From positions 1,178,001 through 1,242,000 of the forward strand of contig JAHQRK010000022.1 in the NCBI GenBank assembly GCA_019828595.1: a DNA stretch of 64,000 bases. The letters run 5' to 3'. The position numbers were made by a program, and so were the translations under genes. Numbering within the stretch: the stretch's first letter is position 1; every line of letters begins with the position of its first letter. This stretch comes from Aphanomyces cochlioides. Lineage: Eukaryota > Oomycota > Saprolegniomycetes > Saprolegniales > Verrucalvaceae. The notes beneath the pieces are model-generated. The model was not told where the DNA came from, searched no databases, and was given only the letters and a program-made list of their open reading frames with translations. Below, in pieces: positions 56,951 through 64,000 of the stretch.

Positions 56951-58929
56951 CTGGTGGGCATCCAATTGACGACTCTGAATTGGAAGAATTAATTCGACAA
57001 GCTCGAGAATTCCGCCAAAACCCTACTGCTATGGATGAATTCATTGAAGACATCTTGAAAACTCCATCCTCGAAGGCTTGCACTGTGGACATTCCTCTGG
57101 GAGAAGCTTTCCGTCAAGTCAAGGACTACCAAATCCGAGCGAATTTAATTACCCAAAACCCGGGTACGCTTTGGGAATCGAAATTCAAGGAAATTCTGTT
57201 CCACAAGAAAAACCCGACTACTCTCTCTTTGACGTTTTATGACGATGATCTATTGCGCAAAACTTGTGGAACCTCCCTTCGTCTGGGAAAACAAGAATTT
57301 ACTGTGCCTGAATATTCTCCCCACTCGAAACTTTATTTTATTACTTTCAACAACCTGGTGGATCACGATATTCAAAAAGCGATTTTGAAAAAGTTGGAAG
57401 AGCTCACTCACTGCGTCATTGTTGGTTTTAACCCCAGTACTGACAATTTATTACGCTCGACCCAATTTCGAGTCCTTTTTTACTCCGAAACTCCTCCTTT
57501 GGCATTGGTACCAGATGATGGAGGCGAGCCTCTGAGAGAAATCGAGATCCAAAACCAAGTTTATGTTTTTCAACATAAAATTCGGTCCCTCAATCAAACG
57601 GTCCCTCCCAGCGTTCAAGCTAGACTGGAAAAAGCCAAACAAAAAGACGACGCTAAAAAGAATACAGACCATGTCGAGGAAAACGCTACAGAGGAAAAAA
57701 CTGATGCTCCCGAAAATCCATCGACAGAAAACCAACCACCCAACACCCCGAAGGAAAATACTGGCACAACTGGAAACTCCGAATCCCCTAATGCCGATCC
57801 CAAGGAAAATCAAAATGGCAAGGAAAACTTTGTCGACCTGTCAAGCGATGTGGACATGGAACAAGAGGAGAAATCAAATATCGAAGAGGAAGAAATGGTA
57901 GCTCAACCCAAGAAGATATTAAATCCTCCACAATCACCCAAGGGCTCGAGCGAGAATAATATTATTCTCACAGACAAACCCAATTTATCCCAGGACGAAT
58001 TTAAACCAACTCGAGCCGGTTTTATTCAAGGTCCCCAATACAAAATATCAGCTACCTCGATTCCAACACAAAATCGATTCGCTATCCTCAGCTCAGACGA
58101 CTCTGACGTGACAACTTCAGGCACAACGGTTCCTCGATTCCATCTTGATATCGTTCCTACCGACACGCCCAAAAAACGTCCTGCTTCGTCCCCAAAATCA
58201 ACGATACCCAAAAAAATTCCAGCCTCTACGAAACCAGCAGGAGCCAAAGTGAAGGCTCAAATCACAGAGCTGAAGAAAAAACTGAATGAATCCACCAACC
58301 CATTGGTATTTCATGATGAAACCCTCAACCAACCTGGCTTTATTGGAAATATCTATATGGACCCAAAATCTCGCAAAATCGCATCCAATTTAATTGCCTC
58401 GAGAGGAATTATACGTTTAATGGCTGGAGAAAATCCCATGCAAGCTATTGATGAAGAACGATTTACCTCGTACTACCAAAAACAGCATGGCCATCCTCCT
58501 CCTGAAAATTACAGCCCCACAAATCTATTCCAAAGTTTGTGTCCAAATGACGAAGACTACCACATGAGAAGATCTCTAGCAGCAATCGATCTATTTCTGT
58601 CCAACAGAGCACCTGAAGCTTATACGAACGATGAGTATATTAATCTGTGCCTGAAAGACAAAGTCCACCGTTGGCCCAATTGCAATTTAATCACGGACGC
58701 CTCCTTGATTAAATTAATTTCCAGTCCTGCTGCTGGAAACCTGGTGCAACATCATAAAATTGAAGAAGAGTTGAGCCATATTGTGAAAGATCTGGCACTC
58801 CAAACAATTGACCCTACGAAGTGTTTTGACTCGGATACTGATGCCTTGTTAACTTTACTTCCGGACGAAAAGGCTCCTGAACTCGACTACAAAGAACTTG
58901 GCGATGGTGACAATGCAGACTCCAATTGA
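56951..58929 (+). pseudogene. LINE ORF1 fragment, copy 5
   Basis: ORF1 from about residue 184 to the natural stop, ~658 residues. It keeps the putative folded region and C-terminal domain but has lost the disordered N-terminus and the start codon. Asp360 is changed to Tyr. The open frame runs back into the tRNA by chance. Confidence 0.85.
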
Positions 58930-59029
58930 CTCGCCAACACACAAAATCAATTAAAACCACAATCACCACACCCCGACCCAAACCAACACAACGACTTGAA
59001 GTCAAAAAATCAAAACCCAAATATTAATC

Positions 59030-62000
59030 ATGACCGTGACCACAATTAACGCGCTACCACAAGCCATTATCGACTGGGATATTAGCTTGTTTTCTCTCAA
59101 CACAAATGGTCTCTCCAACTCTTTCCACCACCTTCTCAAGAACTTTCTCCTCAAAAACTCTATCTCACTTATCCAAGAAACTCGACTGCCTTACCCCAGC
59201 GACCATGGCAAAATCAATTTCTACTGGAAAAAACATACCAACCAACAAGGCACTTTCTTCTACGAGGAGCCAATTTATTCCATCAGCAATACCTCTCATC
59301 CTACTGGAGGCCTTGCTACATTTATTCATCCTGACTGCCCTCTGGACAATTGCACCAATTTAAACCACTCTTGGGACAAACCTCTCCTCCGTGGTCGTTA
59401 TTTACTTATATCGGCCACTCTGGACAATATACCGGTTTTTATTCACAACATCTATGCTCCGTACGACTATCACGACCGTGTGGATTTTTTTAATGATCTG
59501 CCTCGCGATTTTCCACCCGAAGCTTTTCATATTGTTGGTGGCGACTTTAACGTTATTTTCTCCCCAACATTAGATTCATGCCGTCCTTCGACTCATGCGA
59601 CCCATGGCTCATATGAACTCAACCTATGGCTACAAGATTTACACCTCGTTGACATTTTCCGTCAACAAAATCCACTGAAACGTGCTTTCACAAGTCCAAA
59701 ATTTGTCAATCAGCTTGACTATATTTTCATCTCGTCTGCTATGGCATCCCTACGTCATCTGAAATTTCGTCACCTGGAACTAATTCCTCATGCTGACCAC
59801 ACTCCCTGCAAATTATTGACCAAACGTCCAGCAGTATCAATGGGACCTGGTCCATGGAAAACACCACAATGGGTTCTCAACAATGACAAGGCCAAATTAA
59901 TTATCTCTCGTCAACTTGAAACCTTCCTTACCAAGACCCAATTAAACTCAAATGTTGGTCTACATTTCGACACCATGATCACCAACATGCGAAATCAATT
60001 AAAATACCTACACGACGAGTTGGTCGAAAATCAACAAAGGCCTCTCAAGAAATTATCTATGGATTTGGCTTTATTGATTCGGGATTACCAAAACGCCCCA
60101 TGTGCGTCCTTGATGGCACGTATCAAAACAATTCAAGCTGCCATACATGAATATCATGACAGGAAAAAAGTCCTACGGGAAGATACTGCTATGCAAACTC
60201 ATCTCGAGAAAGCGGAAAGGTGTACCAAATTTCACCTGAAGCCACCTCGCACAATCCCTTTACAAAAATCTCCCTTCAAGGCACTCAAAATGTCCAATGG
60301 AAATATTGCTTCTGATCAACAATCAATTTCCTCGACACTCCACGAGTTTTATTCTGACCTGTATGGCGACCATGAGGCAGTTGACAAGGAAAGAATGGCC
60401 AAGTATTTAAAAACTCTGATATCTCGCCGACTCAATATCGACGACAAGAGATTTATTGGGGCTCCTCTCACGGCAAACGAATTTTATTTTGCCATTAAAC
60501 ACTCCAAACGGAATTCAACTCCTGGGCCAAATTCACTGCCCTACGAAATTTTGAAAATGTTTCCCCATGAATGGTCCCTGGCTTTGGAAATGCTATACTA
60601 TTACCAAATCAACTCTCACTCCAACTTGGCACCCTCCCAATTGACAAGTTTAATTGTACTGCTGTACAAAAAGGACGACAAACTACTCCCAAAAAATTAC
60701 CGTCCCATCAGCTTGGTCAATATCGACGTGAAAATCCTCACAATGGTCCTTGCAGAACGAATGCAGAGAATCATTCAGTCGATAGTCCACCCGGATCAAA
60801 CAGGTTTTATTCGTGGTCGATCAATCCAAACCAATTTACTGCGCTTGGAAGACCTGAATCACTTTATGAAGTTTTATTCCTCCGAGTCTATTGTGGCCCT
60901 CTTGGACTTTGAAAAAGCCTTTGATAGGGTCAACCATTCCTATTTATTGGCAACCCTGAAGGAATTTAATTTTCCACCGTCCTTTCTCAACATGGTCAAA
61001 GTGCTTTATTCAAATCGTCGTGGACGAATTATTGTCAATGGACATTTATCCAACCCATTTAAGATCCAACGTGGTGTTTTACAAGGCGACCCATTATCAC
61101 CTCTTTTATTTGTCTTGGCGCTAGAACCTATGTGTTTAGCCATACGCAAGAGAAAAGATTTGGGCATACGAATTGGTCATCACACTCACACCGGGAGCTA
61201 TTATGCAGACGACTCCCAATTGTACTCCAAAAATACATCGACGTTGCAACTCCAACTCGACATCGTCAAAAAATTCTGTGATATCTCTGGTTTCAAGTTA
61301 AATCTCTCCAAGACAGAATTATTAACCCATGCCAATTTACCTCCAGACCTGGCACCTTTGGCTATTACTGATGACAAACCTGCTAAATCGTTGGGCCTTT
61401 TAATTTCTCCCAACATCACAGCCACAACACGTTTAAATTCGCTATTGGAGAAATTGGTCTCAAGAACACAATTATGGTCTTATCGAGCACGAACCCTACC
61501 CGGAAAAGTGACAATCCTAAGGTCAATTTGTTTTCCTGTGCTCTGGTATCAACTCCAATTTATTCCGATCGACAAAGAATATGCCAAACTATTCGACAAG
61601 GTCGCCAAGCAATTTATTCACGGCGATACAATTGATCCATATTCGACTCAACGTTATTTGCATCAATTCAACTCGGACATTATTTTCCTTCCAAAAGCAC
61701 AAGGTGGTCTCGGATTTAAATCGTCTACCCACTGGTGGTCAAAACTACACCGGGTCATGACCTTTAAATGCTTCAAGCTACTCCTAGCACCACCTCACAA
61801 CTCGTATGGTCAAACGAAATTGCCAGCATGGCTATCCATTGGAGAATATTTACTCTCCAGAGCCTTCAGTCCATGGGGAAATTTTTATGATCTCCTTTTC
61901 ATGAGTCCACACTCTAGTATGTACAAAGCCATATCACACCAAGATAAGGTTCCACCTCTCTGGTCAGCATTTACTCGACTATGGTTATCCTTATCTCCAA

Positions 62001-63115
62001 CCCCACTTAAATTTCCCACAGTACAAGTCGATGGAAATTTTCCACTTTGGCACAATCAATTCTTACCCTTGGAGAAAACTGTCTTTGAACACTGCTATCC
62101 AAAGACTTATGATTATGCTGTATCACTGGCAAAATTAAATTTTACCCATGTTCGCCACCTACTCGATGAAAATGGCAATCTTATGGATCGGAAAATCCTG
62201 TTAGATTGGATTAAATCTCAATGCTCAAGACGCCATTTAGCCACTCCCGATCATAAATGGTGGTATGCTCTACACGGGAGACTTAAAGCTATTCTACCAT
62301 CTCCACCCGAGGACACAGAAATAAATTTTCGTCAGCCTACACCTTATCGGCAAACGGCTACCGAAATTACTTGGGCTGGAAATTTTAAAGACGGCTTTTT
62401 ACCCTTTATTGATGCCACCTTGGATGATTTAACTCATGAATTTAAATCCAAATCAGCTCAGGAGGTTTTACCCACAGCGCATTTATTGGTACCCTCGGAT
62501 TTTTATGCCCACAAGGAAAATATTAAAGTGGTCGCATTCTACAGGCAGCCCAAATTTATTCTGCCAACGTATAGTGCTTTCATATATCGACTGCTTATAC
62601 GAGCCTTACCTCTCCGATACAAATTCAAGTACTCGGACGATATCCCGAACACTTGTATTTTTTGTCATGAAGTGGAGACGTATAAACATTTCACCTTGGA
62701 CTGTCCATATACTCGAGCATGTTGGAGTCCATTTAAATCCATGGCCAGATCCCTTAACTTTACTTGGCCAACTACCATGGAAAAAATATTCTTCTCTCCT
62801 ATAGCACTCCAAGACAAAGACCTCCAAGCTGGATTTAATTTGCTGTGGCCAATTTTTTTATCTTGTATTTGGTATACAATTTGGAAAACTCGGTGCGACA
62901 GGATTTACCGTCCAGATTTACCTAACAAAACACCTATGACGATATCCAGCTTAGCAGGACACATTATAAAGCGGCATCTGTACCAAGTCAATCGAGCCTC
63001 CTTGGACGACTCCACGAAGGCTTCCTTGACATCGGTGCTTCATAGTTTGCACCAGAATGAGTGGTTCTCTGCCCAAATCTTACCACAATCTCAAAACGAG
63101 ACCTTGGAACCTTAA
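59030..63115 (+). CDS. LINE ORF2: endonuclease / RT (copy 5)
   Basis: 1,361 aa, complete and open although the element is 5'-truncated. Arg228 in the conserved RLDYIF motif of the endonuclease is Gln here (NQLDYIF), which may weaken cleavage. RT YADD and the CCHC finger are unchanged. Ala replaces Ser in LKSILPS. Expression is doubtful without the element's 5' end. Confidence 0.9.
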   Translation: MTVTTINALPQAIIDWDISLFSLNTNGLSNSFHHLLKNFLLKNSISLIQETRLPYPSDHGKINFYWKKHTNQQGTFFYEEPIYSISNTSHPTGGLATFIHPDCPLDNCTNLNHSWDKPLLRGRYLLISATLDNIPVFIHNIYAPYDYHDRVDFFNDLPRDFPPEAFHIVGGDFNVIFSPTLDSCRPSTHATHGSYELNLWLQDLHLVDIFRQQNPLKRAFTSPKFVNQLDYIFISSAMASLRHLKFRHLELIPHADHTPCKLLTKRPAVSMGPGPWKTPQWVLNNDKAKLIISRQLETFLTKTQLNSNVGLHFDTMITNMRNQLKYLHDELVENQQRPLKKLSMDLALLIRDYQNAPCASLMARIKTIQAAIHEYHDRKKVLREDTAMQTHLEKAERCTKFHLKPPRTIPLQKSPFKALKMSNGNIASDQQSISSTLHEFYSDLYGDHEAVDKERMAKYLKTLISRRLNIDDKRFIGAPLTANEFYFAIKHSKRNSTPGPNSLPYEILKMFPHEWSLALEMLYYYQINSHSNLAPSQLTSLIVLLYKKDDKLLPKNYRPISLVNIDVKILTMVLAERMQRIIQSIVHPDQTGFIRGRSIQTNLLRLEDLNHFMKFYSSESIVALLDFEKAFDRVNHSYLLATLKEFNFPPSFLNMVKVLYSNRRGRIIVNGHLSNPFKIQRGVLQGDPLSPLLFVLALEPMCLAIRKRKDLGIRIGHHTHTGSYYADDSQLYSKNTSTLQLQLDIVKKFCDISGFKLNLSKTELLTHANLPPDLAPLAITDDKPAKSLGLLISPNITATTRLNSLLEKLVSRTQLWSYRARTLPGKVTILRSICFPVLWYQLQFIPIDKEYAKLFDKVAKQFIHGDTIDPYSTQRYLHQFNSDIIFLPKAQGGLGFKSSTHWWSKLHRVMTFKCFKLLLAPPHNSYGQTKLPAWLSIGEYLLSRAFSPWGNFYDLLFMSPHSSMYKAISHQDKVPPLWSAFTRLWLSLSPTPLKFPTVQVDGNFPLWHNQFLPLEKTVFEHCYPKTYDYAVSLAKLNFTHVRHLLDENGNLMDRKILLDWIKSQCSRRHLATPDHKWWYALHGRLKAILPSPPEDTEINFRQPTPYRQTATEITWAGNFKDGFLPFIDATLDDLTHEFKSKSAQEVLPTAHLLVPSDFYAHKENIKVVAFYRQPKFILPTYSAFIYRLLIRALPLRYKFKYSDDIPNTCIFCHEVETYKHFTLDCPYTRACWSPFKSMARSLNFTWPTTMEKIFFSPIALQDKDLQAGFNLLWPIFLSCIWYTIWKTRCDRIYRPDLPNKTPMTISSLAGHIIKRHLYQVNRASLDDSTKASLTSVLHSLHQNEWFSAQILPQSQNETLEP

Positions 63116-64000
63116 AAGGCATGTTATATTGCAACCTTTGAAGAAATTCACCTAAGTCACCCAAACCAATGGGAAAACTCAAAGTGGATTTTCTCGCGAC
63201 CCACTTGGCCTTTTCATGCGTTTGATGGCTCGTTAGCCCCAGCTAACAGAGCTCTATGAACACACCAAGTAACTTTATCTCATGCCGAGTCGTTCACAAA
63301 ATCGACTTGACTTTATCCGTTCACCCAAAATGGCAAAACTATCGACAACCCTGGCATTGCCCTGACGATCATTTCAGACATTCTAATGGTCTTCAGGGTT
63401 GCTAGACATCCCAAGCAGACAAACGCAAGCGTTAGATTGCAAAAAAGTGCAGTGGTTCTCTCACAACAACACTTTGAAAATTGTTACGACGTCTCCCCTG
63501 GGGGCGAAATCTCAAAATCGAGTGCACACTTTTTGTTCGGGAAAATTGCGCCACGGTGCCTAAAAGATTCTCCCATGTCTCCTCCTCAAGATGTGCCAGT
63601 TTGCGAGTGCTCAAACCTCGCCAAACTCGCGAAACAAAATTCGAAAGGAAATTCGACCCGGTGACACCCATTTTGAACCGGTTTCAACCCGTCACCAAAA
63701 GTGAAATTTCTCTCGACCTACTGCGTGGATTTCTACGTTTAGTGGCTTGTTATCTCAGTTGAATCGAGCTCTATGCCGACACCAACTAGCACATATTGCA
63801 GATCTATGGTTCAAAACCACGAACCCATTTTGGACTGTCACCCAAACCGGTGAAACACCAGGACAACTCGAACGCTTTCCCTACGGTCACCGAGTGACAT
63901 CTAGGGGTCTAGTGGGTGGCTCCACCACTTATTACGACTAGCCAAAGCGTTAGAACGCCCTGAAACATCCTGGTTTGCTCGCAATCCTCAATCCAAAATG
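63116..64000 (+). other. LINE 3' UTR (copy 5, incomplete)
   Basis: The first 885 bp of the 3' UTR. It shares the lost C (near 63497) with copy 4. The hairpin cluster begins at 63886. No gene is seen. Confidence 0.8.

Larger units (their letters stand above)
56951..64000 (+). mobile_element. 5'-truncated LINE, copy 5 (runs off the window)
   Basis: Starts at the base equivalent to 1127 of copy 1, inside ORF1, and continues past the window end. Only the first ~1.1 kb of the element is missing. It is a little more diverged than copies 1 and 3, including a small cluster of changes near 62285-62325. Confidence 0.92.

Noticed and set aside
1..64000. CRISPR array from the regular repeats
   Set aside because: Repeat units are ~1.18 kb tRNA units with near-identical spacers, not short repeats with unique spacers, and no cas genes are present.

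Overview
This window is nuclear DNA of a eukaryote; it does not fix the lineage (a fungus or a protist such as an oomycete is my guess). The reasons are tRNA genes with internal A and B boxes, no encoded CCA, a poly-T RNA polymerase III terminator, and APE-type non-LTR retrotransposons. Nothing bacterial is present.

The backbone is a tandem array of a ~1,180 bp unit. Each unit holds one 73-nt tRNA gene that folds as tRNA-Val with anticodon GAC, plus ~1.1 kb of non-coding spacer. I count 24 unit positions, all on the + strand: 17 intact tRNA genes and 7 split by insertions. Array blocks lie at 1-496, 9728-21546, 27457-37230 (with two small insertions), 46463-47657 and 51037-56950.

Five copies of one LINE split tRNA genes at one point. 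Two are full length (497-9727 and 37231-46462, ~9.23 kb) with two intact ORFs. Three are 5'-truncated (21547-27456, 47658-51036, and 56951 to beyond the window end). Every copy is in the tRNA orientation, and every visible 3' end abuts tRNA nucleotide 30. Four copies are flanked on the left by nucleotides 30-44, the anticodon arm, as the duplicated target; one has nucleotides 30-47. ORF1 (841 aa) is a putative RNA-binding protein. ORF2 (1,361 aa) carries an APE-like endonuclease, a reverse transcriptase with a YADD box, and a C-terminal CCHC finger. A 2.4 kb 3' UTR follows, with a cluster of short hairpins.

Two further tRNA-Val genes (29789 and 32095) are split at the same point by a ~0.36 kb tRNA-derived SINE. 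Its last ~17 nt nearly match the LINE 3' end, so the SINE probably uses the LINE's machinery and inherits its target. The first SINE copy is itself interrupted by a 739 bp insert with a 15 bp duplication. That insert carries a minus-strand ORF with a possible papain/OTU-like Cys-His-Asp triad and may be the tail of another retroelement.

Taken together, the window looks like a site-specific LINE/SINE pair living inside a multicopy tRNA array, much as R1/R2 elements live in rDNA. The spare tRNA copies tolerate the loss, and unit variants suggest the array is homogenised by unequal exchange or gene conversion.
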